A stretch of DNA of 64,000 nucleotides, from the NCBI GenBank assembly GCA_039984715.1, contig JBDWUA010000005.1, forward strand, positions 1-64,000, in the 5' to 3' direction. Position 1 is the first letter of the stretch. The number at the start of each line of letters is the position of its first letter. The notes beneath the pieces were generated by a model. The model was not told where the DNA came from. It did no database searches and worked only from the letters and a program-made list of their open reading frames with translations. A program made the position numbers and the translations under genes. Origin of the DNA: JABSSA01 sp039984715 (lineage in GTDB: Bacteria; Pseudomonadota; Alphaproteobacteria; Rhodobacterales; Rhodobacteraceae). Shown here piece after piece: positions 43,192 to 51,620 of the stretch.

Positions 43192-44511
43192 TTACCCCAG
43201 ATTTGCTTTTTCAAGATCGGAAAAGCTGCGATCCAAAGCATCCAGAACCGGTTGTACATCTTCCATCTGCAAACAAAGCGGCGGCACCATCCGCAGAACG
43301 TTTTTGAAGGTCCCGGATTTGGACAGGATCAACCCATGTTCGCGTGTGCGTTCAAACACATAGGCGTTGTGATCAGGCGCAGGTTCCTTGGTTTCGCGAT
43401 CTTTCACCAATTCGATGGCTTGCATGAAACCGCGCCCGCGCACGTCACCGATGATGTCATATCTGCCTTGAAGCTGTTGTAACCCTTCGTGCAATTTCGC
43501 ACCAACGGTTTTGGCATTGGCAATCATGTCGTCATCCTTGATTACTTTCAACACTGCGCGCGCCGCAGCACAAGCGACAGGGTTTGCGCCGTAGGTGTGA
43601 AACAAAAGCTTGCCCGCCATACTTTCTGCGATTTCTTTTTTGACAACCAATGCACCGATTGGGATGCCGTTGCCCAATCCTTTGGCGATGACCATCATGT
43701 CGGGCACAATACCGTGGTGATCAAAGCACCACATCGCGTCCCCAGTTTTGCCAAAGCCGGATTGAACCTCGTCCATGATCAACAGACCACCCGCCGCGCG
43801 GACCTTTTCCGCCGCGCCCTTCAGGTATCCGTCTGGCATCTGAATGATCCCGCCATATCCCTGAACGGATTCAATAAACATGCCCGCTAATGCGCCGCTT
43901 GTTGTGTACGAAATCGTGCGATCTATCTCTTCCAGATACGGGTCAGTGCCCGCGCCAAATATACCACGATACTGGTTCGGTTCGGCAGCGAATGTGACAT
44001 TTGGCAGTTGCGAGATGTTGTGGCGAAAGCCTTGAACGCCCGTGATAGCCTGTGCGCCATAGGTCGCCCCATGATAGGAATTGCGCAACGCGATGATGTC
44101 TTGGTTACCAGTTGATGCACGCGCCATCATGATCGCCAGATCAATCGCTTCGGTTCCAGAATTGGTGAAATGAACAACCCAATCATGGCCTGCGGGCATA
44201 GTGGCTGCCAATTCTTCGGCAAGATGCGCAGGCACAGGGTGGTGAAACATGGTTGTACAATGGGTCAGCTGTTGCACCTGTTCGGTCACCGCCTCAACCA
44301 CTTTGGGATGGGCATGGCCAACACTGATGCACAAGTTCATCCCCAACAAGTCGGTAAGTTTGTTTCCTTTTTCATCCCAGCAATACTGCATTTTCCCTTT
44401 TTTAAGGATTAGCGGTTTTTGATAGGGAACAAAGGCACGCTGAGAAGCTGCATAATAGGTGTCGCGCTTGTCGATAATGGATTGCGTCGACCAATCTACA
44501 GCTTGCGTCAT
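43192..44511 (-). CDS. Class III PLP aminotransferase (AGXT2-like)
   Basis: A 439-residue enzyme from the ATG at 44511 (MTQAVDWSTQSIID), which follows GAGGACGGAA; the open frame runs further upstream. Motifs are MNLCISVGHAHPKVVEAV, FTNSGTEAIDLAIMMAR and LLIMDEVQSGFGKTG, with the PLP lysine in VIAKGLGNGIPIGALV. The closest group by eye is the alanine-glyoxylate/beta-amino acid AGXT2 type. It leads the operon with the dehydrogenase and ABC genes and is probably controlled by the MocR regulator upstream. Confidence 0.85.
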   Translation of the reverse strand: MTQAVDWSTQSIIDKRDTYYAASQRAFVPYQKPLILKKGKMQYCWDEKGNKLTDLLGMNLCISVGHAHPKVVEAVTEQVQQLTHCTTMFHHPVPAHLAEELAATMPAGHDWVVHFTNSGTEAIDLAIMMARASTGNQDIIALRNSYHGATYGAQAITGVQGFRHNISQLPNVTFAAEPNQYRGIFGAGTDPYLEEIDRTISYTTSGALAGMFIESVQGYGGIIQMPDGYLKGAAEKVRAAGGLLIMDEVQSGFGKTGDAMWCFDHHGIVPDMMVIAKGLGNGIPIGALVVKKEIAESMAGKLLFHTYGANPVACAAARAVLKVIKDDDMIANAKTVGAKLHEGLQQLQGRYDIIGDVRGRGFMQAIELVKDRETKEPAPDHNAYVFERTREHGLILSKSGTFKNVLRMVPPLCLQMEDVQPVLDALDRSFSDLEKANLG

Positions 44512-44663
44512 ATTAAGTTCCGTCCTCAAGATTTGTGCACATGCAAAGAATTTTTGCATCCGGACCCGCGATTTCGGATCATTCGAGACGAAGCATTGCA
44601 AAGGACAGCGCCTCATCGAAAGGGACAGTTTCACACAATTTTCAGGACAGATGCATCGGTGCG

Positions 44664-46142
44664 TTAACCACGCATCAATTGGATCTCTTCGGCGATGATT
44701 TTCACGCCATCGCGAATTTTGGCCTTGGGAAGCGCTGCGAACCCGATCCTGAAATTGCGCAACCCTTGTTGTGGGTTACTGAAAAAAACTGATCCATCGT
44801 CAATCAGAACACCTCGTGCCTTAAGATTGTGCGCAAGACGGGCGCTGTTGATTTCAGCCGGTCCCGTCAGCCAAAAACACGTGCCCCCCTGAGACGCCTG
44901 CACTTTGACGTCAGGAAGAAATTCCAACAGCGCATTGCGTGTGATTTCCCAACGGGACCGATAGCGTCGTTCCATCTTGCGTAGATGGGCATCCAATGCA
45001 CCGCTGGCGATGAAATGAGCCATGGCTTCTTGCACCAAAATGGGTGGATGACGCATCATTGATCGGCGGATCGCTTTGACCTCCTGAATGATATCTGGGT
45101 GCGCAACCATGTAGCCAATACGCAGCCCCGGAGCGACGCTTTTGGACAGGCTGCCCACATATACGGCGCGCCCCGAAGTCTCGATTGACCTGATCGGTTG
45201 GCCCCGTGCGCGTACAAAGTTCATTTCTGCTTCATAGTCATCTTCGCAGATCAGGAAATCGTCGCGCGCAGCACGATCACAAAGTTCTAATCTGCGTTCA
45301 TGCTGCATTGTAACGGTGGTTGGAAACTGGTGACTGGGTGTCGCGTAAACCAGACCGACACCTTTCGGAATGTTAGAAACGACCAGCCCGCCCTCGTCCA
45401 CCGGTACATTCAAAACAGGCGCGCCCGCGACTGTAAATGCATTGCGGGCCTCAGGGTAACAGGGATCTTCCACGGCGACACTGCGCCCGAGATAAGCTGT
45501 TAAACAGCCAAGCAAATAGATGGCGTTTTGCGCACCATTCGTGATGAGAATTTGTTCATAACTGGCGCTGATCCCACGATAGCCCAGAAGCCGTTGTTGC
45601 AACTGTTTGACAAGTTTTACGCTGCCCGTTCCGGCGGAATCCTTGCTCCAGATTTCTATATTAGACGACGCCATGGCTACTCTCATGCTCTCGCGCCACG
45701 CCTGAATTGGGAATTGGGACGGATCGATTTGATTGTAGACAAACGGATATTCATAGCTTTCCCAATCAATGGGATGGGTCACTTTGGCCATTAGGGACGG
45801 GCGTTGCTTTTCGCCCATCAGTTGATCCAACGGAGAACGCTCAATACGATCATCCGCCCACTGCGAAGGTCGAACCGTCGCCGCACTGGTCAGTGTTTCG
45901 TTAACGAAATACCCACTGCGATTTCGGGCTGTAATCAATCCAATATCAATCAACCGGCAATAGGCGTCGTAAACTGTATTGCGCGACACGCCCAAATGGG
46001 TGGCCAACGCACGGCACGACGGCAACGGTTCTGCGATTGGAAAAAGATCGCGTGCAATCGCCGAACTGATCAATTCACAGACTTGATTGCGCAGGTTTTC
46101 TGACGACGCGTCTGGCAGGCGTAAGAACTGTGCATTTAGCAA
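44664..46142 (-). CDS. MocR-type regulator (GntR HTH fused to aminotransferase fold)
   Basis: A 492-residue fusion. Residues 15-80 are a GntR winged helix (LPSCRALATHLGVSRNTVYDAYCRLIDIGLI). The rest is a class I aminotransferase domain with ITNGAQNAIYLLG, DDYEAEM and the PLP lysine in VGSLSKSVAPGLRIGYM. MocR proteins sense a PLP-linked amine or amino acid. It reads in the same direction as the aminotransferase/transport operon and ends 150 bases before it, which makes it the likely regulator. Confidence 0.92.
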   Translation of the reverse strand: MLNAQFLRLPDASSENLRNQVCELISSAIARDLFPIAEPLPSCRALATHLGVSRNTVYDAYCRLIDIGLITARNRSGYFVNETLTSAATVRPSQWADDRIERSPLDQLMGEKQRPSLMAKVTHPIDWESYEYPFVYNQIDPSQFPIQAWRESMRVAMASSNIEIWSKDSAGTGSVKLVKQLQQRLLGYRGISASYEQILITNGAQNAIYLLGCLTAYLGRSVAVEDPCYPEARNAFTVAGAPVLNVPVDEGGLVVSNIPKGVGLVYATPSHQFPTTVTMQHERRLELCDRAARDDFLICEDDYEAEMNFVRARGQPIRSIETSGRAVYVGSLSKSVAPGLRIGYMVAHPDIIQEVKAIRRSMMRHPPILVQEAMAHFIASGALDAHLRKMERRYRSRWEITRNALLEFLPDVKVQASQGGTCFWLTGPAEINSARLAHNLKARGVLIDDGSVFFSNPQQGLRNFRIGFAALPKAKIRDGVKIIAEEIQLMRG

Positions 46143-46291
46143 GTCATCATCTCGCGTTCAGGAAAGTTCACGGAACTTGGAAAACTCTGCATGTTCGTTG
46201 CCCAAAGCTCAATTCGTTTATTGTTTGGTCCGCAAGTAAAGGAAAAACAGGGAACGGACATCCCTTGCAAGGGGAACACCCAATGAATGTC

Positions 46292-47020
46292 TCACACCGC
46301 CGTAAATCCACCATCAATCGGCAGGCAAACACCGGATATCATTGCCGCACCGTCCGACAGTAAAAAGACAACAGGCGCTGCAATGTCGTCCTCGGTCGCC
46401 CACTTCTGAAGCGGCATAGTTTCCAGAAACGGGCCTTGAATCTCTGGGCGTCCCCAATACCACGCGGACATGGGCGTCATGACCACCGTCGGGTTGACGC
46501 TATTAACGCGGATACCATGAGGGCCAAGCTCCATCGCTGATACACGGGTGATATTATCCAACGCAGCCTTGGACGAGCCGTAAGAAATATGTCCGCGCAG
46601 CCCCACCAAAGACGCTTGGCTTGAAACATTTACAATTGCGCCTCCTTTGCCCAAGCGGATCATTGATTGCGATGCATATTTCGTCACCAGCAAAGCCCCG
46701 CGTGCGTTGATCGACATCACTTTGTCAAACACGCTGATATCGGTGTCCATCGGGGTCGCGATTTCGCCGCCAAAACCGCCGCAATTCACAACGCCCCAAA
46801 GATCCAGATTTTCAAGTGCTTCACGAATGTCGTCTTCGGATTCCAGATCGAACGCAAGTGTACGACAACCCGTTTCCTTGGCCAATTGCATCAGCTTTTC
46901 CTGATCCCGACCATTCGCAATGACGTCCGCATCTGTCTGAACCAAATGGCGCACTATCGCACCACCGATGCCACCGCTTGCGCCAGTTACAAGGATCGGA
47001 CCTTTGTCGAAACCATTCAT
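46292..47020 (-). CDS. Short-chain dehydrogenase/reductase, DCXR-like
   Basis: A 242-residue NAD(P)-dependent SDR. The cofactor site is TGASGGIGGAIV and the catalytic Ser/Tyr/Lys are in VNVSSQASLVG and YGSSKAALDN. The block ELGPHGIRVNSVNPTVVMTPM closely recalls dicarbonyl/L-xylulose reductase. AGGACG precedes the ATG. A role in sugar or carbonyl reduction is likely. It is transcribed away from the Rrf2/VOC group and has its own promoter in 47021-47242, where I see nothing else. Confidence 0.85.
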   Translation of the reverse strand: MNGFDKGPILVTGASGGIGGAIVRHLVQTDADVIANGRDQEKLMQLAKETGCRTLAFDLESEDDIREALENLDLWGVVNCGGFGGEIATPMDTDISVFDKVMSINARGALLVTKYASQSMIRLGKGGAIVNVSSQASLVGLRGHISYGSSKAALDNITRVSAMELGPHGIRVNSVNPTVVMTPMSAWYWGRPEIQGPFLETMPLQKWATEDDIAAPVVFLLSDGAAMISGVCLPIDGGFTAV

Positions 47021-47242
47021 GCGATCGTCCTTTCGAAACCTGCGTTGACGCCTATTATTTTTCTAAGGCCAAACTATCCCAGTTGGATGAAAAGCAACCA
47101 TAGTTGGTATTTTTCGTCAATGGAACGCAGTTCGCAAACGGTTTCCCAACTTGTCTTGGCGGGAAATACCCCGATCAAAAGTCATCGAAATGAACTTAAC
47201 CGCATCCGACCGGAAACCGGTTTTCGTTGCCCCTGTTCAATC

Positions 47243-47596
47243 TCAAGTGCGGTGAGACAGGATATTTAACAGCTTCCCTGCAGGATCATGAATGTAAAAC
47301 CGACGTACGCCCCATGACTCATTGGTCAACTCATACTCGATTTTATGCCCCAACTGTTTCACACGCTGATAGACTTCATCAACGTCTTCTACCTCGATTG
47401 ATATATCCGGTACGGCCGTGCCCGATCCACCTTGGGTCGCAACACTAAGCTGAACAGGCGCAACCTCTCCAGAAGCAAGAGTAGCGATCCAGCCTTGATC
47501 CATAACAACATCCAGATCGAATACTTCTGAATAAAAAGTCCGAACGTCTTCGACCGATGAAACAGCAATGTTTGACACAATTCGTTTAACGACCAT
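47243..47596 (-). CDS. VOC (glyoxalase/bleomycin-resistance fold) protein
   Basis: A 117-residue protein from the ATG at 47596 (MVVKRIVSNIAVSS). The fold pattern (VSSVEDVRTFYSEVFDLDVVMDQGW, then VEDVDEVYQRVKQLGHKI, SWGVRRFYIHDPAGKLLNIL) is a single VOC unit. Metal ligands H and E of true glyoxalases are only partly visible, so the reaction is unknown. It overlaps the Rrf2 gene by 11 bases and is co-transcribed with it. Confidence 0.82.
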   Translation of the reverse strand: MVVKRIVSNIAVSSVEDVRTFYSEVFDLDVVMDQGWIATLASGEVAPVQLSVATQGGSGTAVPDISIEVEDVDEVYQRVKQLGHKIEYELTNESWGVRRFYIHDPAGKLLNILSHRT

Positions 47597-48011
47597 GGCT
47601 TGCATCACCTGCATCACACACCTCGGCGATTGATGTGGTTGCGAGACGCTCAATTAGGCTGTGTTCGATATCTGCCATTACGGACGCGACTTTCCTTTGC
47701 AGAACATGCTCGACCAAACATCTCGACGTCTCTTCTACTCCGGCGCTGGCAATCAGGCTTTCATCCAGCGCAAGATAGACGTCGGCAAGCGTAATTCTGT
47801 CTGGCGCAAGCGCCAGCCGCCACCCCCCGGAATGCCCTTTCTCTGATATGAGCAAACCCGCTTCTCTGAGTTTTCCCAACACTCGCCGTACGACGACCGG
47901 ATTTGTTCCAGCATGATCCGCAATATCGGCCGAGGTCCGCACCCGTTCGGGTTCACTTGCCATGTGGCCAAGTGTGTGCAGAGCAAGCGACAGGCGTGAA
48001 TTTCGTTTCAT
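47586..48011 (-). CDS. Rrf2-family transcriptional regulator
   Basis: A 141-residue regulator from the ATG at 48011 (MKRNSRLSLALHTLGHM), with GGAG upstream. The winged helix is HAGTNPVVVRRVLGKLREAGLL plus SGGWRLA. The three-Cys cluster motif of IscR and NsrR is absent (one Cys in SRCLVEHV), so it more likely senses something other than an Fe-S cluster, as YwnA-type members do. It is divergent from the COG0523 GTPase gene, and palindromes in between are its probable operators. Confidence 0.88.
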   Translation of the reverse strand: MKRNSRLSLALHTLGHMASEPERVRTSADIADHAGTNPVVVRRVLGKLREAGLLISEKGHSGGWRLALAPDRITLADVYLALDESLIASAGVEETSRCLVEHVLQRKVASVMADIEHSLIERLATTSIAEVCDAGDASHGR

Positions 48012-48044
48012 CGGCGCGTTTTCTCCAAGGTGAACGACAAACGT

Positions 48045-48057
48045 AACATTCAATGTT
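48045..48057. promoter_or_regulatory. Short palindrome near the Rrf2 start
   Basis: AACATTCAATGTT, arms of five bases around TCA, in the divergent intergenic region. Possible second operator. Confidence 0.3.
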
Positions 48058-48067
48058 GCATAACTCT

Positions 48068-48086
48068 AGTAACTGAGTAAGTTACT
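48068..48086. promoter_or_regulatory. Probable Rrf2 operator
   Basis: AGTAACT and AGTTACT are perfect inverted repeats separated by five bases (GAGTA). The site lies 31 bases before the GTPase ATG and 57 from the Rrf2 ATG. The arm and spacing geometry suits a dimeric winged-helix regulator that controls both genes. Confidence 0.6.
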
Positions 48087-48116
48087 TGACCTACAGAGCA
48101 ATGATTGGATCCGAAC

Positions 48117-49328
48117 ATGTCAGATACACGTCTCCCCGTCACGGTGCTTTCCGGTTTTCTGGGCGCAGGGAAAACCACCCTTTTGAACCGTGTGCTGAAC
48201 AATCGCGAAGGCCGCAGAGTTGCTGTGATTGTCAATGATATGTCCGAAGTGAACATCGATGCGGATCTAGTGCGGGCCGATACCGAACTGAGCAGAACAG
48301 ATGAAACTCTGGTTGAGATGTCCAACGGATGCATCTGCTGTACCTTGCGAGACGACCTTTTGGATGAAGTGCGCCGGCTTGCTGGTGAGGGGCGTTTTGA
48401 CTATCTGCTTATTGAATCGACCGGAATCTCTGAACCACTGCCTGTGGCCGCGACATTCGATTTTCGGGATGAATTCGGAAACAGCCTCGCAGATGTCTCG
48501 CGCCTTGATACAATGGTCACTGTCGTCGATGCCGTGAACCTGCTGAATGATTATTCCAGCCATGACTTTCTGCGGGATCGCGGCGAGACGTTGGGGGAAG
48601 AAGACGAACGCACTTTGGTTCACTTGCTCACCGACCAAATCGAATTCGCAGATATCGTCATCTTGAATAAAGTCGCCGATGCAGGCCCCGATCGTGTGGA
48701 TGCGGCGCGCAAGATCATTCGCAGCCTGAATGCTGACGCGCAAATCATTGAAGCCAATCACTCGGATGTTTCCAGCGACGCCATCCTTGATACCGGCCTG
48801 TTTGATTTCGAGAAAGCCCACGAGCACCCAATGTGGGCCAAAGAACTGTATGGTTTCGCCGATCACACGCCCGAAACTGAAGAATACGGCGTTTCATCCT
48901 ATGTTTATCGTGCACGGCAGCCATTCATTCCGCAGAAGATAATGAATGTGTTGAACGGCGAACTGCCGGGCGTCATCCGGGCCAAAGGGCACTTTTGGAT
49001 TGCCACACGCCCCGGCTGGGTGGCTGAATTCTCGCTTGCGGGTGCTCTTTCAAGCGTGACACCACTTGGCACTTGGTGGGCGTCTGTCCCAAAAGAAAGT
49101 TGGCCTGACCACGAAAGCGCGCGCGACTATATGCAAACCCATTGGCAAGAGCCTTGGGGTGATCGACGTCAAGAACTCGTCTTCATCGGTGCTGGTATCA
49201 ATTGGCCGGTATTAAAGGCACGGCTTGACGATTGTCTTGTTCCCGAACAGTCCATCAAGGGGCCTGACACCCTGCCGGATTACCCTGACCCCTTCCCGGT
49301 TTGGCGCAAAGCTGAGGAAGCCGCGTGA
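48117..49328 (+). CDS. COG0523 (CobW/ZigA-type) GTPase metallochaperone
   Basis: A 403-residue G3E GTPase from the ATG at 48117 (MSDTRLPVTVLSGFLGAGKT). Walker A GFLGAGKTT, the CICC metal motif in NGCICCTLRDD, the ESTGISEP switch and the NKVD-like NKVAD are all present. The C-terminal CobW_C domain follows. COG0523 members next to DUF1826 genes are typically involved in zinc homeostasis, supplying zinc to enzymes under limitation. The next gene overlaps its stop (GTGA). Confidence 0.9.
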   Translation: MSDTRLPVTVLSGFLGAGKTTLLNRVLNNREGRRVAVIVNDMSEVNIDADLVRADTELSRTDETLVEMSNGCICCTLRDDLLDEVRRLAGEGRFDYLLIESTGISEPLPVAATFDFRDEFGNSLADVSRLDTMVTVVDAVNLLNDYSSHDFLRDRGETLGEEDERTLVHLLTDQIEFADIVILNKVADAGPDRVDAARKIIRSLNADAQIIEANHSDVSSDAILDTGLFDFEKAHEHPMWAKELYGFADHTPETEEYGVSSYVYRARQPFIPQKIMNVLNGELPGVIRAKGHFWIATRPGWVAEFSLAGALSSVTPLGTWWASVPKESWPDHESARDYMQTHWQEPWGDRRQELVFIGAGINWPVLKARLDDCLVPEQSIKGPDTLPDYPDPFPVWRKAEEAA

Positions 49329-49960
49329 CTCTGCTGCGTATGTCCGTACAAGAGGCGGCGATTGGTGTCGCCGTCACGGATGAACAGCAAAATCTCACAG
49401 CCTTCTTGCATCCCGGTTGCGCAGCGGCGATTTGGCGTCGCCAGCCTACTCAGGACTTCCAAGACTGGGTAAACGCACTGGACCCATCGCTCTTGCCTCA
49501 AGGTCGGATCAGCGTACGGCGTGACGCGGTCCGCTCAGTTTTAACCAAGATGTGTGAAGCCTCAAGAACGCCACTGTGCCACCAACGCAGCCAATTGATC
49601 GAAGATGTTACCAACCTTGCCGACAACTTTTCGGAGCTGATGAAGGCCCCATATCTGCGGCTAAGGCTTCAAGTTATCACCTCAAATGCGTGTCGCAAGT
49701 TCCATGTCGATGCAATCACGGCGCGCTTGGTTTGCACCTATCGAGGGACAGGAACCCAATATGGGATTTCCACGGATGGAAACGAACCAGTACGCGTTTT
49801 CACAGTCCCCACTCATGCGCCGATCTTGTTACGCGGCACCCAATGGCCCGAAACACCTTGTACAGGTCTGTTGCATCGCTCCCCGCCCATTGAAGGCACA
49901 GGAGAAACTCGTTTCGTGGTTGTGATCGACCCAATATCTGATTTGGAAGACACGGTATGA
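49325..49960 (+). CDS. DUF1826 protein, zinc-associated
   Basis: A 211-residue protein from a GTG start that overlaps the GTPase stop. The core (KFHVDAITARLVCTYRGTGTQYG, then PTHAPILLRGTQWP and LLHRSPPIEGTGETRFVVVID) is DUF1826. The H, C and D residues in this core may bind metal. The family often travels with COG0523 GTPases, and the pairing here supports a zinc role. Reaction unknown. Confidence 0.82.
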   Translation: MTLLRMSVQEAAIGVAVTDEQQNLTAFLHPGCAAAIWRRQPTQDFQDWVNALDPSLLPQGRISVRRDAVRSVLTKMCEASRTPLCHQRSQLIEDVTNLADNFSELMKAPYLRLRLQVITSNACRKFHVDAITARLVCTYRGTGTQYGISTDGNEPVRVFTVPTHAPILLRGTQWPETPCTGLLHRSPPIEGTGETRFVVVIDPISDLEDTV

Positions 49961-50229
49961 CCGACAATCTCGGTGATACCAGTTTAACCAGAAAGCGTCG
50001 GACAATCGATCCAATGCGTACCTATGACGGTTTACCGCCGCCACTTCGGCAATGGATATCACAGGCCGCCCTGCCCTGGTCACCAACGTCTGCTCGAAAA
50101 ATCTGGAAGCGCGCGCAGGCAAAGGGTCTTAGTTCCGATGGAACACTCGACTTACTGTCACGGGCCGAAATCCAAACGCTTGCCCGTGACAAGCGCGCGA
50201 TCCGTCAATCGACCCGATCCACATCATAG
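49957..50229 (+). CDS. Short conserved protein of the Rhodobacterales
   Basis: A 90-residue basic protein with the conserved-looking core DPMRTYDGLPPPLRQWI and AALPWSPTSARKIWKRA. I recall similar short proteins in Rhodobacterales (possibly DUF6525). No function is known to me. It overlaps the DUF1826 stop by four bases and ends 57 bases before a bidirectional terminator. Confidence 0.55.
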   Translation: MTDNLGDTSLTRKRRTIDPMRTYDGLPPPLRQWISQAALPWSPTSARKIWKRAQAKGLSSDGTLDLLSRAEIQTLARDKRAIRQSTRSTS

Positions 50230-50285
50230 AAATCGCCATGTCATTCTTGCGAAAGCGGGGATCAACGTTCCTGTCACTGCCAAGG

Positions 50286-50308
50286 AACCGCCATCGAGTG
50301 GCGGTTTT
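50286..50308. terminator. Bidirectional Rho-independent terminator
   Basis: AACCGCCA and TGGCGGTT pair around TCGAG, with TTTT at 50305-50308. The hairpin lies between convergent genes (49957-50229 and trpS) and should stop transcription from both sides. Confidence 0.75.
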
Positions 50309-50326
50309 CCGGGGATATCAATCCGC

Positions 50327-51376
50327 TCATGTCAATCCCTCCGAAAGCGAACGCCCGGCTTTAGTCCGGTTTGTTGGGAGTTGAAACAGACCAAGAGCTT
50401 CGACAACCTGACATTTGGTCAATTCGGTACGTTCCCGAGCCCGCTCTGTGCCGGTTCTGATGACTTCGATGACTTGCCCAATATCCTTTGACAGATGTTC
50501 TCGTTCCTCGCGGATCGGCGCGATCAGAGCCTGCAGGATGTCCTCTAAACGCGCCTTAACGGCCCCGTCGCCAAGACCACCATGTCGATACCGGGCCTTA
50601 AGGTCTTCAAGGTCATCCCGGTCTTGGTCGAATGCATCAAGATAGGTGAATACAACGTTGCCCTCAATCTGACCCGGATCTTCTATTCGGAGGTGGTTCG
50701 GGTCCGTGAACATCGCGCGGACCGCTGCCCTGATAGCGTCTGAAGAGGCTGATAAAGGAATGGCGTTGCCTCCGGATTTTGACATCTTTGCTTTTCCATC
50801 AATACCCGGAAGTCGTCCTAATTCTGGAATAATTGCCCGCGCTTCTGCAAGAACTGGAACACCTGCCACTGCGTTTATCCGACGCACGATCTCGTTTGTT
50901 TGCTCAATAAGGGGGGATTGATCGTCACCGACGGGCACGACTGTGGCCTTGAAAGCCGTAATATCTGCTGCCTGTGCCGCTGGGTAGCAAAGGAAACCGG
51001 CAGGAATGTCCCGGCCAAACCCGCGTGCATGGATTTCCTCCTTGATTGTCGGGTTTCTCTCCAGTCTCGCCACTGTGACAAAATTCAGGTAAAGCATCGA
51101 AAGTTCGGCGAGTGCGGGAAGGTGAGACTGCAGGCAGATCGTGGTCCGGTTAGGGTCAATACCGACCGCCAGATAATCAAGAGCCACTTCAACCACATTG
51201 CGCCGCACCTTGTCAGGATCGTGGGCATTGTCGGTTAAGGCCTGACTGTCAGCCAAAAGCAGAAATTGATCATGGGTGTCCTGGTACCTCAGGCGGTTCG
51301 CCAGAGAGCCCGCGTAATGGCCAATATGCAGCGGTCCGGTCGTTCGGTCGCCAGTTAGAATGACAGGTTTGTTCAT
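50327..51376 (-). CDS. trpS: Tryptophanyl-tRNA synthetase, auxiliary TrpRS-II type
   Basis: A 349-residue class I synthetase from the ATG at 51376 (MNKPVILTGDRTTGPL). The HIGH motif is GPLHIGHYAGSL and the KMSKS motif is KMSKSGGNAIP. The N-terminal GDRTTGPLHIGHY block is the form seen in auxiliary, indolmycin-tolerant TrpRS enzymes rather than in the housekeeping E. coli-type enzyme (FSGAQPSG). All catalytic motifs are present, so it should be active. It is preceded by a complete Trp attenuator, so its expression should rise when charged tRNA-Trp is short. A second trpS elsewhere in the genome is expected but cannot be seen here. Confidence 0.92.
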   Translation of the reverse strand: MNKPVILTGDRTTGPLHIGHYAGSLANRLRYQDTHDQFLLLADSQALTDNAHDPDKVRRNVVEVALDYLAVGIDPNRTTICLQSHLPALAELSMLYLNFVTVARLERNPTIKEEIHARGFGRDIPAGFLCYPAAQAADITAFKATVVPVGDDQSPLIEQTNEIVRRINAVAGVPVLAEARAIIPELGRLPGIDGKAKMSKSGGNAIPLSASSDAIRAAVRAMFTDPNHLRIEDPGQIEGNVVFTYLDAFDQDRDDLEDLKARYRHGGLGDGAVKARLEDILQALIAPIREEREHLSKDIGQVIEVIRTGTERARERTELTKCQVVEALGLFQLPTNRTKAGRSLSEGLT

Positions 51377-51426
51377 TTGCGTGTCCTCGTTGGAAGCGAG
51401 GTGCCGCATAGGGAAGCTAGGAAAAC

Positions 51427-51491
51427 AAAAAGGCCGCCCTTGCGGCGACCTCGGAATGAAATTATTTGTCCGGTCGCCTTATCAGGAGACC
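51427..51491 (-). promoter_or_regulatory. trp-type transcription attenuator in front of trpS
   Basis: Reading the minus strand, four segments can pair in exclusive ways. Segment 1 GGTCTCC (51485-51491) pairs with segment 2 GGCGACC (51472-51478) with one mismatch. Segment 2 pairs perfectly with segment 3 GGTCGCC (51444-51450). Segment 3 pairs with segment 4 GGCGGCC (51432-51438), followed by TTTTT (51427-51431). This is the 1:2 pause, 2:3 antiterminator and 3:4 terminator set. The terminator stem has seven pairs and loop GCAAG. Confidence 0.9.
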
Positions 51492-51529
51492 AGCCACCAA
51501 AGATTTGTGATAATCATCGTGTTTTCCAT
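51482..51529 (-). CDS. Trp leader peptide upstream of trpS
   Basis: A 15-residue peptide, MENTMIITNLWWLVS, with tandem TGG codons at 51494-51499 (minus strand) and TGA at 51482-51484. A ribosome stalled on the two Trp codons would cover attenuator segment 1 and let segments 2 and 3 pair. A promoter with TTGACT (51561-51566) and TATTCG (51538-51543), spaced 17 bases, predicts a start near 51531, two bases before this ATG, so the peptide may be leaderless. Alternatively the ATG at 51517 (MIITNLWWLVS) has GGAAAA before it. Too short for usual gene finders. Confidence 0.85.
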   Translation of the reverse strand: MENTMIITNLWWLVS

Positions 51530-51620
51530 AACAGCAGCGAATACCGTAGCTGGCATGGGCAGTCAATTGAGACTGGCGTCTCAAAGAATGGCCTACATTT
51601 CGCAATTGTGAAGAAATTCC

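Noticed and set aside
48041..48060. Zur box upstream of the COG0523 gene
   Set aside because: AACATTCAATGTT has the wrong orientation of arms for the TGTTAT-N-ATAACA type consensus; kept only as a minor palindrome.
51425..51530. T-box riboswitch for trpS
   Set aside because: No T-box consensus or specifier loop is visible. The tandem Trp codons in a short peptide and the classical stem set explain the region better.
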